A stretch of DNA of 64,000 nt from Amycolatopsis sp. 2-15. Lineage in GTDB: Bacteria > Actinomycetota > Actinomycetes > Mycobacteriales > Pseudonocardiaceae. Below the pieces are notes generated by a model. It did no database searches. It saw nothing but the letters and a program-made list of their open reading frames with translations, and had not been told where the DNA came from. Location of the stretch: assembly GCF_030285625.1 (NCBI RefSeq), contig NZ_CP127294.1, positions 6,542,001 through 6,606,000 on the forward strand, read 5' to 3'. Positions 18,348-27,407 of the stretch are shown here, piece after piece. A program made the translations under genes and the position numbers. Positions within the stretch are counted from its first letter, which is position 1; every line of letters begins with the position of its first letter.

Positions 18348-19256
18348 ATGGGGCTCAACGCGGCACTCGCCGTGCACCCGGCCTCCGGCCACGGAGCCGC
18401 CGGCCGGATTGCGGACACGGTGGCCGACCGGCTGCGCCCGGCCGTGGACCGGCTCGACGTCCTCGTCGCCACCAACGTCGACGAGTCCCGCACCCTCATG
18501 CGGTCGGCCCACGCCGAGGGCCTCGACGTGCTGATCGTCCTCGGCGGTGACGGCGCGGCCCACCAAGGCGTGCAGTTCTGCGCCGAGCACGAGGTCGCCC
18601 TCGGCCTCGTCCCCTCCGGCACCGGAAACGACTTCGCCCGCGCCCTCGGCACCCCACCCGACGCCCTCACCGCGGCCGACACCCTCGCCGAAGCCCTGCG
18701 AGCCGGCACCCGCCGCCGCCTCGACCTCGGCCGGGTCGAGAGGGGTGCGGCGGCGGGTGCCTGGTTCGCCACCGTCCTGTGCTCCGGCTTCGACGCCGCC
18801 GTCAACGCGCGCGCCAACAACCTCCGCTGGCCCGCCGGACCCCGCCGCTACGACGTGGCGATCCTCGCCGAGCTCGCCGCCTTCCGCCCCCGCCCCGTCA
18901 GCCTCCACACCGACGCCGGCACCCTCGAGCTCGACGCCACCCTCGTCGCCGTCGGCAACACCCCCTACTACGGCGGCGGCGTCCCCATCTGCCCCCAGGC
19001 GATCCCGGACGACGGGCTCTTCGACGTCACCGTCATCGGCGCCGCGGGCCGCCTGCAGCTGCTGCGCCTGCTACCCGGCCTGCGCACCGGCGCCCACCTC
19101 GAGCACCCTGCCGTCCACACCCTGCGCACCCGGAAGCTGAGCATCGAAACCGGCGCGACCTCCGGCTGGCCCGCCTACGCCGACGGCGAATCCCAAGGCA
19201 CCACCCCCATCTCCGCCACCTGCGTGCCCGGCGCACTCACCGTCGTCGCCCCGTAA
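18348..19256 (+). CDS. Diacylglycerol kinase family lipid kinase
   Basis: This soluble DAGK-family kinase of 302 residues transfers phosphate from ATP to a lipid alcohol, probably diacylglycerol. It shows GGDGAAHQGV and the PSGTGNDFARALG substrate-binding motif, with a C-terminal domain ending in DGES. It begins 8 nt after the tatC stop codon, so it is likely in the same transcript. It is separate from the PAP2-DAGK fusion found near pafA, so the window encodes two lipid kinases of this superfamily. Confidence 0.92.
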   Translation: MGLNAALAVHPASGHGAAGRIADTVADRLRPAVDRLDVLVATNVDESRTLMRSAHAEGLDVLIVLGGDGAAHQGVQFCAEHEVALGLVPSGTGNDFARALGTPPDALTAADTLAEALRAGTRRRLDLGRVERGAAAGAWFATVLCSGFDAAVNARANNLRWPAGPRRYDVAILAELAAFRPRPVSLHTDAGTLELDATLVAVGNTPYYGGGVPICPQAIPDDGLFDVTVIGAAGRLQLLRLLPGLRTGAHLEHPAVHTLRTRKLSIETGATSGWPAYADGESQGTTPISATCVPGALTVVAP

Positions 19257-19323
19257 CCGCACGGCCACACACCGGTCGGCACGCCGCGTGCGGACTGTCG
19301 GTGCCGTGTGGAACCCTGGGCAC

Positions 19324-22089
19324 GTGGCCACTAGCCCTTCACCTTCCCCGGCCGAGGCCTATGCGGTCTCACGCCGCCGCGCCAAGTACCCCCAGCTGAC
19401 GCGTTTCGCCGGCGAGGTGTCGTTCGAGTTCGACGACTTCCAGATCCGCGGCTGCGAGGCCCTCGAAGACGGCCACGGCGTGCTCGTGTGCGCGCCCACC
19501 GGCGCCGGCAAGACCGTGGTCGGCGAGTTCGCCGTGCACCTGGCGCTCGCCGAAGGCCGCAAATGCTTCTACACCACGCCCATCAAGGCGCTGTCCAACC
19601 AGAAGTACGCCGACCTCGTCGCCCGCTACGGCAACGACGCCGTCGGCCTGCTCACCGGCGACACCTCCATCAACGGCAACGCGCAGGTGGTCGTGATGAC
19701 CACCGAGGTGCTGCGCAACATGCTCTACGCCGGCAGCTCCGCCATCCCCGAGCTCGGCTACGTCGTGATGGACGAGGTCCACTACCTCGCCGACCGCTTC
19801 CGCGGCGCCGTGTGGGAGGAAGTGATCCTCCACCTGCCCGAACACGTCCGCGTCGTCGGGCTGTCCGCGACCGTGAGCAACGCCGAGGAGTTCGGCGAAT
19901 GGCTCGTCGAGGTCCGCGGCGACACCACCGTCGTCGTCGACGAGCACCGGCCCGTGCCACTGTGGCAGCACATGCTCATCGGCAACCGCCTGATGGACCT
20001 GTTCGCCGGCCAGGACGAAGCCGACCCGAACGCCGAGCTCAGCATCAACCCCGGCCTGCTGCGCCGCGCCGAAGAGCTCGGCCGCTTCGCCCCCGCCTCG
20101 ATGCGCGGCAACCGCGGAGGCCGCCGCGGCGCGCCCCGCCCGCAACGCTTCCGCCCGCCCTCGCGCGTCGACGTCGTCGAACGTCTCGACTCGGCCGGGC
20201 TGCTGCCCGCGATCGTGTTCATCTTCTCCCGCGCCGGCTGCGACGCCGCCGTCGCGCAATGCGTGCGCTCCGGCCTGCGACTCAACGGACCCGAGCAGGT
20301 CGAGGAGATCCGCCGCATCGTCGCCGAGCGCACTGCCGACCTGCCCGAGGGCGACCTGAGCGTGCTGGGCTACTGGGAGTGGCGCGAAGCGCTCGAACGC
20401 GGCTTCGCCGGCCACCACGCGGGCCTGCTGCCCGCGTTCAAGGAGACCGTCGAGGAACTGTTCCTCCGCGGCCTGGTCAAGGCCGTGTTCGCCACCGAGA
20501 CCCTCGCGCTGGGCATCAACATGCCCGCCCGCACCGTGGTGCTCGAACGGCTGGTCAAGTACAACGGCGAAGCCCACGTCGACCTCACCCCCGGCGAGTA
20601 CACGCAGCTCACCGGCCGCGCCGGGCGCCGCGGCATCGACGTCGAAGGCCACGCCGTGGTCGCGTGGCAGCCCGGCGTCGACCCCAAGCAGGTCGCAGGC
20701 CTCGCCTCCACGCGCACGTATCCGCTGCGCTCGTCGTTCCGGCCCGGCTACAACATGGCCGTGAACCTCGTCGCCCAGGTCGGCGCCGACTCCGCGCGCG
20801 AGTTGCTGGAACAGTCGTTCGCCCAGTTCCAGGCCGACCGGTCCGTGGTCGGCACCTCCCGGCGCATCGACCGCAACAAGGAAGCCCTCAAGGGCTACGC
20901 GAAGGCCGTCACCGGCGAGTTCGACGAGATGCTCGAATACGTCGAGCTGCGCGCCAAGATCTCCGCCCGCGAGAAGACGCTTTCCCGGCAGAACACCGCC
21001 ACCCGCCGCGCCGGCACCGCGGAATCGCTGGAGAAGCTGCGCAAGGGCGACGTCATCGCCGTACCCGCCGGACGCCGCGCAGGGCTGGCCGTGGTCGTCG
21101 ACCCCGGGCTGGACCCGATCCGCGAGCCGCGGCCCGTGGTCGTCACCGAGGACCGCTGGTCCGGGCCCCTGTCGGTCGCCGACTTCCCGGCCCCGGTCGA
21201 GCCGCTCGGCCACATCCGCCTGCCCAAGCACCTCGAGCTGCGCTCGCCCAAGACGCGCCGCGACATCGCCTCGGCCTTGCGCGACTCCGGCATCGCCCTG
21301 CCCGGGCGCCAGCGCCGCCGCACCAGCCAGGGCGACGACGCCGAGCTCAACGCCCTGCAGCGCGCCCTGCGTGCCCACCCCTGCCACGGCCTGGCCGAAC
21401 GCGAGGCCAACCTGCGCTGGGTCGAGCGCTACCAGCGCCTGCAGGCCGAAACCGAGCAGCTCGAACGCAAGGTCGCCGCCACCACCCACTCCCTGGCCCG
21501 CGCGTTCGACCGGATCCTCGCGCTGCTCGGCGAACGCGGCTACCTCGGCCCCGGCACCGGCGAGGACCGCGTCACCGAACACGGCCACCGCCTCGCCCGC
21601 CTCTACAGCGAGTCCGACCTGCTCGCCGCCGAGTGCATCCGCCACGGCGTGTGGGAAGGCCTCGGCGCGGCCGAGCTCGCCGCGGTGGTCTCCACGCTCG
21701 TGTTCGAGGCCCGCCGCGACACGGCGGGGGAGCCGCGCCTGCCCGGCGGCGCCGTGCCCAAAGCCTGGGAAGAGACCACGAAGCTGTGGGTCGACCTCAC
21801 CGAGGACGAACGCCGCCACCACCTCGACCGCACCCGCGAACCCGACGCCGGTTTCGCGTGGCCGGTGTACCGGTGGGCCCGCGGCGAATCGCTCGAGAAG
21901 GTCCTCACCGCCGCCGAGACCAACGGCCAGGAACTGTCCGCCGGCGACTTCGTCCGCTGGTCACGCCAGGTGATCGACCTGCTCGACCAGATCCGCGACG
22001 TCCTCGGCAAAGCCGACCCGGTCGGCGCCGCCGCCGCGGAAGCCGTGCGCGCCCTGCGCCGCGGCGTCGTCGCGGCCGGTGGGGCGTGA
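19324..22089 (+). CDS. helY: Ski2-like DEVH-box helicase HelY
   Basis: HelY is an ATP-dependent superfamily 2 helicase of the Ski2/Mtr4 type, found in actinobacteria next to tatC. The 921-residue protein has Walker A APTGAGKT (from about residue 57), DEVH (150-153), a motif VI with TGRAGRRG, and the C-terminal Ski2-like domain (DSHCT) with ARCH-type insert. GTG at 19324 gives a normal N-terminus; an in-frame ATG at 19288 is possible but lacks support. Its cellular substrate is probably RNA, but this is inferred from the family. Confidence 0.93.
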   Translation: MATSPSPSPAEAYAVSRRRAKYPQLTRFAGEVSFEFDDFQIRGCEALEDGHGVLVCAPTGAGKTVVGEFAVHLALAEGRKCFYTTPIKALSNQKYADLVARYGNDAVGLLTGDTSINGNAQVVVMTTEVLRNMLYAGSSAIPELGYVVMDEVHYLADRFRGAVWEEVILHLPEHVRVVGLSATVSNAEEFGEWLVEVRGDTTVVVDEHRPVPLWQHMLIGNRLMDLFAGQDEADPNAELSINPGLLRRAEELGRFAPASMRGNRGGRRGAPRPQRFRPPSRVDVVERLDSAGLLPAIVFIFSRAGCDAAVAQCVRSGLRLNGPEQVEEIRRIVAERTADLPEGDLSVLGYWEWREALERGFAGHHAGLLPAFKETVEELFLRGLVKAVFATETLALGINMPARTVVLERLVKYNGEAHVDLTPGEYTQLTGRAGRRGIDVEGHAVVAWQPGVDPKQVAGLASTRTYPLRSSFRPGYNMAVNLVAQVGADSARELLEQSFAQFQADRSVVGTSRRIDRNKEALKGYAKAVTGEFDEMLEYVELRAKISAREKTLSRQNTATRRAGTAESLEKLRKGDVIAVPAGRRAGLAVVVDPGLDPIREPRPVVVTEDRWSGPLSVADFPAPVEPLGHIRLPKHLELRSPKTRRDIASALRDSGIALPGRQRRRTSQGDDAELNALQRALRAHPCHGLAEREANLRWVERYQRLQAETEQLERKVAATTHSLARAFDRILALLGERGYLGPGTGEDRVTEHGHRLARLYSESDLLAAECIRHGVWEGLGAAELAAVVSTLVFEARRDTAGEPRLPGGAVPKAWEETTKLWVDLTEDERRHHLDRTREPDAGFAWPVYRWARGESLEKVLTAAETNGQELSAGDFVRWSRQVIDLLDQIRDVLGKADPVGAAAAEAVRALRRGVVAAGGA

Positions 22090-22276
22090 CTGAATTGCCT
22101 GAAGAGCGTGCCTCGGCCGCAGGGCGTTCACGGGCAGGTCGAGGTCACCGCTCGGACAGGGTGCGCGTGGACGCGTGTGCTCGGCCCCGACCTGTGGTTG
22201 GATCGCGCTCGACATCGTGGGCAGCGACCTCTCCCGAGGAGATCACTACCCCAGGCAATCAAGGCGGAGGCGAACG

Positions 22277-23149
22277 ATGAGCACGCCGTATGGCGGCAAC
22301 GACCCGCAGCAGCAGCCCCAGTACGGGCAGCAGCCGCAATACGGGCAACAGCCGGGCGGCGCCTACCCGCCGAGCGGGCCGCAGGAGCAGCAACAGCAGC
22401 CCTACAACCCGCAGCAGTACGGCCAGCAGCCCCAGCAGCCCCAGCAGCCCTACGACTCGCAGCCGACGCAGTGGGTCCAGCCCCAGCAGCAGCCCCAGTA
22501 CGGCCAGCAGCCCGGCGGCTACCCCCCACAGCAGCAGCCCCCGCAGCAGCCCCAGTCGCCGCAGCAGCCCCAGTGGGGCCAGCAGCCACCCCCGCAGCAG
22601 TACGGGCAGCCCTACGACCCGAACCGGCAGCAGCCGCCCCAGCAGTACGGGCAGCAGCCCGGCGGCGGATACCCGCAGAGCGGCCCGCAGCAGCAGCCGC
22701 TGTACGGCCAGCCGCAGACCGGCCCGCAGGCCCAGCAGCCCTACGGCCAGCCCGCCGGCAACCAGTACGACTACGGGCAGGCCACCGCCCTCACCCAGAC
22801 CGTCGGCGACCCCGGTGAAGAACCGAAGTCCAAGCGCGGCCTGTTCATCGGCATCGGTGCGCTCATCGTCGTGGTGGCCGTGGTCGCGATCCTCGGGTTC
22901 GTCGCCCCCGGCTTCTTCAAGACCGAGGTCTTCAACAACGCCCAGATGCAGACCGACGTCGCGAAGTTGCTCACCGACACCTACAAGATCGAAGGCGTCA
23001 CCGGCGTCACCTGCCCGGCCGAGCAGAAGGTCGAGGACGGCACGAAGTTCACGTGCACCGCGACCATCAACGGCAAACCGCAGCAGGTCCCGATCACCGT
23101 CAAGGGCAGCGACGGCAACTACGAGGTCTCGCCGCCCGCCGCCCCATGA
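22277..23149 (+). CDS. Gln/Pro-rich membrane protein with DUF4333 domain
   Basis: The 290-residue protein has a low-complexity Gln/Pro/Tyr-rich cytoplasmic N-terminus (residues 1-~175, with repeated YGQQP units). One transmembrane helix follows (GLFIGIGALIVVVAVVAIL), then an extracellular DUF4333 domain with two cysteines. It occupies the place of the membrane-protein gene after helY in mycobacteria. The DUF4333 part is clearly related to that of the lipoprotein at 24.5-24.9 kb. The function is unknown. Confidence 0.85.
   Translation: MSTPYGGNDPQQQPQYGQQPQYGQQPGGAYPPSGPQEQQQQPYNPQQYGQQPQQPQQPYDSQPTQWVQPQQQPQYGQQPGGYPPQQQPPQQPQSPQQPQWGQQPPPQQYGQPYDPNRQQPPQQYGQQPGGGYPQSGPQQQPLYGQPQTGPQAQQPYGQPAGNQYDYGQATALTQTVGDPGEEPKSKRGLFIGIGALIVVVAVVAILGFVAPGFFKTEVFNNAQMQTDVAKLLTDTYKIEGVTGVTCPAEQKVEDGTKFTCTATINGKPQQVPITVKGSDGNYEVSPPAAP
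22299..22780 (+). repeat. Low-complexity CAG/CCC-rich repeat tract within the coding region
   Basis: Imperfect tandem units encoding YGQQP and QQPQ (CAGCAGCCCCAGTACGGGC-like) make up nearly 480 bp. The tract is prone to slippage and could vary in length between strains. Confidence 0.75.
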
Positions 23150-23229
23150 CCGGCGCAGTGACCGTGCGTGAAAAGTGACGCCGCGTAAATCGGTGGCCCG
23201 CACCCCGCGGGCCACAGGATGATCCCGGC

Positions 23230-24432
23230 ATGAGCGACCACACCGTACGGCTCCTGTCCTCCGCCGACGAGCAGCGCGGGGCCTGGAACCTGTTCCGGAG
23301 CGCGCTGCACGTCAAGGCCGGCAGCGACGAGGAGTGGGAGCGGATCAGCGAGGCTCTGCAGGAGTCGCGCGTGTTCGCCGCGTTCGACCCCGAGCTGATC
23401 GGCACCGTGCGCGCCGCCGACCACGAGGTTCTCCTCCCCGGCGGCGCGCGCGTGCCGCTCGCGGCCGTGACCGGCGTCGGTGTCCGCGCCGGCCGCACGC
23501 GCCGCGGCGTGCTCAGCGCCCTGCAGACCGCGCAGCTGCAGGACTTTGCCGATCGCGGCGTGGTGCTGGCATCCCTGCACGCCACCGAAGGCGCGATCTA
23601 CGGCCGCTACGGCTACGGCGTCTCGACCCTGAGCCGCAACCTCGTCGTCGATCGCCGCCACGCGCGGCTACGCCCGGAAGCACCGGCCGGCGGCGAGGTC
23701 AGCGTGTTCGGCCTCGAGCAGGCCGTGCTGCACTGGCCCGATCTCTACGGCGCCACCGGCACCGTCCGCCCCGGCATGATCACCCGGCCCGCGCACTACT
23801 GGCCCATGAACGAGAACCAGGCCCGCCGCTCCGACAGCCCCGTCGAGACCGCGGTCCACCGCGGCCCGGACGGCGTCGACGGCTACCTCGTCTACCACGT
23901 CGAACGCGGCGACGCCGACCGGCAGAAACTCACCGTGTTCGAGTTCCACTACACCAACCCCGCCGCCTTCGCCGGACTGTGGCGGTTCCTGCTGTCGGTG
24001 GACCTCGTCGACGACATCTCCGTGATCGTCCGCCCGCTCGACGAACCCGTCGAACTGCTCTTCACCGACCCGCGCGCGGTGAAGGTCAAGGGCGTCGAGG
24101 ACGAGACGTGGTTGCGGGTGATCGACGTGCCCGCCGCACTCGCCGCCCGCACCTACGGCCCGGGCGAGCCGGTCGTCCTCGAAGTGACCGATCCGCTGCT
24201 GCCCGCCAACGACGGCCGCTACCGCGTCGGCCCCGACGGCGCCCACCGCACCGACGCCGCTCCCGCGCTGCGCCTCGACGTCACCTCGCTCGCGATGCTC
24301 TACTTCGGAGCGTGGCGCGCCTCGGCCCTGGCCGGCACCGGCCGCGTCGAAGTCCTCGACGACACCGCGGTGTCGCACGTGGACACCTTGTTCGGCACGC
24401 GCCGCGCGTCGTGGTGCGGTACTTTCTTCTGA
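23230..24432 (+). CDS. Eis-like GNAT N-acetyltransferase, copy 1
   Basis: This 400-residue protein has the three-part Eis architecture: N-terminal GNAT domain, second GNAT-like domain and a sterol-carrier-like C-terminal domain. The acetyl-CoA site is seen in VGVRAGRTRRGVLSAL. It ends WCGTFF, with the terminal Phe carboxylate that acts as general base in Eis. Eis proteins acetylate multiple amines of aminoglycosides and other substrates, so drug modification is possible but not shown. It lies between two DUF4333 genes and has a paralogue 700 nt downstream. Confidence 0.88.
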   Translation: MSDHTVRLLSSADEQRGAWNLFRSALHVKAGSDEEWERISEALQESRVFAAFDPELIGTVRAADHEVLLPGGARVPLAAVTGVGVRAGRTRRGVLSALQTAQLQDFADRGVVLASLHATEGAIYGRYGYGVSTLSRNLVVDRRHARLRPEAPAGGEVSVFGLEQAVLHWPDLYGATGTVRPGMITRPAHYWPMNENQARRSDSPVETAVHRGPDGVDGYLVYHVERGDADRQKLTVFEFHYTNPAAFAGLWRFLLSVDLVDDISVIVRPLDEPVELLFTDPRAVKVKGVEDETWLRVIDVPAALAARTYGPGEPVVLEVTDPLLPANDGRYRVGPDGAHRTDAAPALRLDVTSLAMLYFGAWRASALAGTGRVEVLDDTAVSHVDTLFGTRRASWCGTFF

Positions 24433-24478
24433 CCTTGACCAAGGGCCCTGAACCGGGCATCGGGGGACAGGAGCGGGA

Positions 24479-24892
24479 ATGCGCGCCGTGCTGGTGCTGG
24501 GTCTGTGCGGCCTCGGACTGCTGGTCGCCACCGGCTGTTCGACCAAGGCCGACCCGGCCGCGCCCGTCAAGACCGTCACGGTCACACCGTCCACCACGCC
24601 TTCGGACACCACGCCTTCCGACAGCTCGGCGGGCAGCTCGGGCGCGACGCCGGCGTCGGCCACCGGGCCCGGTCGGGTGTTCGACGCCAAGGCCATGGAC
24701 GCCGCCGTCGCCAAGATCCTCGCCGACACCTACAAGATCGACGGCGTCGGCGAGGTCAGCTGCCCCGACCGCCAGGCCGTCACCGACGGCTCCACCTTCC
24801 AGTGCGTCGTCGACATCGCGGGCGAGCAGAAACACGTGCCCATCACGGTCACCGGCACCGCGGGCGACTACCGCGTCGACGCCCCGAAGTAG
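24479..24892 (+). CDS. DUF4333 lipoprotein
   Basis: The 137-residue product has a lipoprotein signal peptide with lipobox VATGC, a Thr/Ser-rich linker, and a DUF4333 domain with the pattern DTYKIDG-C-C-HVPITVTG. That domain closely parallels the C-terminus of the membrane protein at 22.3-23.1 kb. AGGAG precedes the ATG. It is probably anchored on the outer face of the membrane. The function is unknown. Confidence 0.88.
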   Translation: MRAVLVLGLCGLGLLVATGCSTKADPAAPVKTVTVTPSTTPSDTTPSDSSAGSSGATPASATGPGRVFDAKAMDAAVAKILADTYKIDGVGEVSCPDRQAVTDGSTFQCVVDIAGEQKHVPITVTGTAGDYRVDAPK

Positions 24893-25120
24893 CCCCCGCC
24901 CGGACGGCCACTCGCCGTGCCCTCACGAACAGCCAGCGGACGGACGGCACGGGCACCCACTGCACGACCCAGCAGGCCGAAGACAGATTGTCGACCTTCC
25001 CCGGCTTCACCGTCGCCGTCGCTTCCCGCGTCGCGCACCACTTCGTCCACCCGCGCTGACCGGGGCGCCGCGGAAGTAAAACGCGTGGCACCCGCGGCGC
25101 GGGCTTGGTTGGATCGCGGC

Positions 25121-26338
25121 ATGACCGACTTCGTGGTACGCCCGATCACCGACGACGAGCGCCGGCCCACCTTCGACCTGCTGGGGCAAGCACTGCACAG
25201 CCCCCAGCTTTCGGACGAGACGTGGGCGCAGATCGGCGATTCCTGGGCCGCACCCGGCAAGTTCGGCGCGTTCGCCGACGACCGTCCAATCGGGATCACC
25301 AGCGGTTTCGCCACCACGATCGCCGTCCCCGGCGGCGCGGTCCTGCCCGCCGCCGCGGTCGACGGGGTCGGCGTGCGCGCCGACTGGACCCGCCGCGGCG
25401 TCGTCACGGCACTGATGAGCGCGCAGCTGAACGACCTCGCCGAACGCGGCACCTCGCTGGCCTGCCTGCACGCCAGCGAGGCCGTGATCTACGGCCGCTT
25501 CGGCTACGGCATCGCCACCTCCGGAGCCACCGTCCGCATCGACCACCCCGCGCGGCTGCGCGAGGGCGCCGAAGCCGGCGGTGCCGTCCGGCTGCTCGAC
25601 ACCGGCGAGGCCCGCGCGCAGCTTCCCGCGCTGTACCAACGGATCGGCCTGCACCGGCCGGGCATGATCGCCCGCCCCAGCCTCTGGTGGCCCATCGCCC
25701 TCAACCGCCGCCTGAGCCGCGAAGGCGGGTACCGGGTGGCCGTCCACACCGGACCGAACGGCGAGGACGACGCGTTCGCGATGTTCAAGAGCGTGGACCA
25801 GTCCACCGCCGCCGATCCCGAACGCGGTGTGCTGCTGGAAGTCCGCGACCTGCAGGGCGCGAACCCGGAGGCCATCGCCGCGCTGTGGCGGTTCCTGCTC
25901 TCCATCGACCTCGTCGCCACCGTGAGCAGCCGCTTCCGACCGGTCGACGAACCCCTCTCCGTGCTGCTCACCGACCCGCGCCGCGCGCGCACCACCGAAG
26001 TCGAGGACGACCTGTGGCTGCGGCTGGTCGACGTCGCCGGCGCCCTCGCCGCCCGCACCTACGGCCCGGGCGAACCCGTCGTGTTCGAAGTGGACGATCG
26101 GCTGCTGCCGGCCAACCGCGGGCGCTACCGCGTCGGCCCCGACGGAGCCGGACACACCGACGCCGGCGCGGACCTGCGCCTCGACGCCGACACCCTCGCC
26201 ATGCTCTACCTCGGCGAGTGGCGTGCCTCGACTCTCGCGCAGGCCGGCCGGATCACCGTGGTCGACCCGGCGGCGCCGGCCCGCGCCGACACCTTGTTCG
26301 CCACCGGCACGCGGCCGTGGTGTGGCACGTACTTCTGA
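25121..26338 (+). CDS. Eis-like GNAT N-acetyltransferase, copy 2
   Basis: This 405-residue paralogue of the Eis-like protein just upstream shares the same domain order and the motifs VGVRADWTRRGVVTALM and IYGRFGYGIA. It ends WCGTYF, again with a terminal Phe carboxylate. ATG at 25121 matches the N-terminus of copy 1 (RPITDDERRPTFDLLGQAL). The frame is open upstream to 24917, but that part has no family similarity. The 3' end lies 7 nt from the convergent exonuclease gene. Tandem duplication is the likely origin. Confidence 0.88.
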   Translation: MTDFVVRPITDDERRPTFDLLGQALHSPQLSDETWAQIGDSWAAPGKFGAFADDRPIGITSGFATTIAVPGGAVLPAAAVDGVGVRADWTRRGVVTALMSAQLNDLAERGTSLACLHASEAVIYGRFGYGIATSGATVRIDHPARLREGAEAGGAVRLLDTGEARAQLPALYQRIGLHRPGMIARPSLWWPIALNRRLSREGGYRVAVHTGPNGEDDAFAMFKSVDQSTAADPERGVLLEVRDLQGANPEAIAALWRFLLSIDLVATVSSRFRPVDEPLSVLLTDPRRARTTEVEDDLWLRLVDVAGALAARTYGPGEPVVFEVDDRLLPANRGRYRVGPDGAGHTDAGADLRLDADTLAMLYLGEWRASTLAQAGRITVVDPAAPARADTLFATGTRPWCGTYF

Positions 26339-26345
26339 GCCGCGC

Positions 26346-27296
26346 TCACGCCTTCGGCAGCGCCGCCAGCAACCGTTCGACCGAGCGGCCGAGGTTCCAC
26401 TGCTCGGCGAGCTCCGCGACCCGGTCCGGATCCGCGGGGCTCGCCGGCACGGCGTCCGAACCGGACTGCACCACCGGCGCGTCCACGGCCACCCGCACCA
26501 CGGTCGGGGCCACGGCGAGGTAGTCGGCGGCGTCCTTGAGGCGCAGCCGCGTCTTCAGCGGCAGCCGCGAGTCGCCCGACTGCGAAGCCACGATCAGCTC
26601 CTCCAGCGAGCCGAACTGCGTGATGAGCTTCGCCGCGGTCTTCTCGCCGATCCCGGCCACGCCGGGCAGCCCGTCGGACGGGTCACCCCGCAACGCGGAC
26701 ATGTCGGCGTAGGCGGGGCCCGCATGGTCGGCCGGCACGCCGTAGCGCTCGGCGATCTCGGCCTGCCCCAGCACCTCGGCCTTCGCCCAGCCCTTGCCCA
26801 CGTACACGACCGACGTCGGTGTCGGCGTCGCGCGCACGAGCTGGAACAGGTCACGGTCGCCGGTGATGACCTCGACCGGCGCGTCCTGCTCGTGGGTGGC
26901 CAGCGCGCCGATCACGTCGTCGGCCTCGTAACCCGCCGCCTCGGCCGTGGCGAACCCGAACGCGGCCAGCACGTCGAGGATCACCGGCACCTGCGGCGTG
27001 AGCGTGTCGGGCACCTCTTCGACGTCGGCCTCACCCTCGCCGTGTCCCGGCACCGCGACCCGGTGCGCCTTGTAGCTGGGCAGCAGGTCGGTGCGGAACT
27101 TCGGCCGCCAGTCCGCGTCCAGGCACGCCACCAGCCGTGCCGGGCGCCGGTCGGTGAGGATGCGCGCCAGCGTGTCGGTGAACCCGCGCACGGCGTTGAC
27201 CGGCGTCCCGTCGGGCGCGGTCATCGAGTCGGGCAGCGCGTAGTACGAGCGGAAGTAGAGGCTCGCGGAGTCGAGGAGGGCGAGTGGTCCGGTCAC
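26346..27296 (-). CDS. 5'-3' exonuclease (PolI N-terminal type)
   Basis: This 316-residue stand-alone flap-endonuclease-like protein corresponds to the PolI 5' nuclease domain. Metal-binding acidic residues appear in LDSASLYFRSYY, CLDADWRPKFRTDLLPSYKAHR, GYEADDVIG and ITGDRDLFQL. The helix-hairpin-helix DNA-binding motif DGLPGVAGIGEKTAAKLI follows. It occupies the syntenic place of the mycobacterial exonuclease between helY and pepE. It should trim RNA primers or flaps during replication and repair. Confidence 0.93.
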   Translation of the reverse strand: MTGPLALLDSASLYFRSYYALPDSMTAPDGTPVNAVRGFTDTLARILTDRRPARLVACLDADWRPKFRTDLLPSYKAHRVAVPGHGEGEADVEEVPDTLTPQVPVILDVLAAFGFATAEAAGYEADDVIGALATHEQDAPVEVITGDRDLFQLVRATPTPTSVVYVGKGWAKAEVLGQAEIAERYGVPADHAGPAYADMSALRGDPSDGLPGVAGIGEKTAAKLITQFGSLEELIVASQSGDSRLPLKTRLRLKDAADYLAVAPTVVRVAVDAPVVQSGSDAVPASPADPDRVAELAEQWNLGRSVERLLAALPKA

Positions 27297-27407
27297 GCGC
27301 CCAGCCTGCCACGTCCACCCGCGCAGTACCCCGCCTGACGCGCCGCCCGGTTTCCACCGCCGCGTCCCGGGTACCCCTGCCGGAAACGGGGAGAAGGGGA
27401 GTGGGGC

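Noticed and set aside
19369..21822. 817-residue open frame antisense to helY
   Set aside because: Typical low-complexity antisense shadow (Gly/Val/Ala-rich) of a high-GC gene.
22299..22780. Possible CRISPR-like or tandem-repeat array
   Set aside because: Units are imperfect, contiguous and in frame as Gln/Pro-rich coding repeats, with no spacers.
24893..25120. Upstream extension of the second Eis-like gene to 24917, or a separate small gene
   Set aside because: The added peptide is Arg/Pro/Ser-rich with no similarity to copy 1 of the enzyme, and ATG 25121 matches the copy 1 N-terminus.
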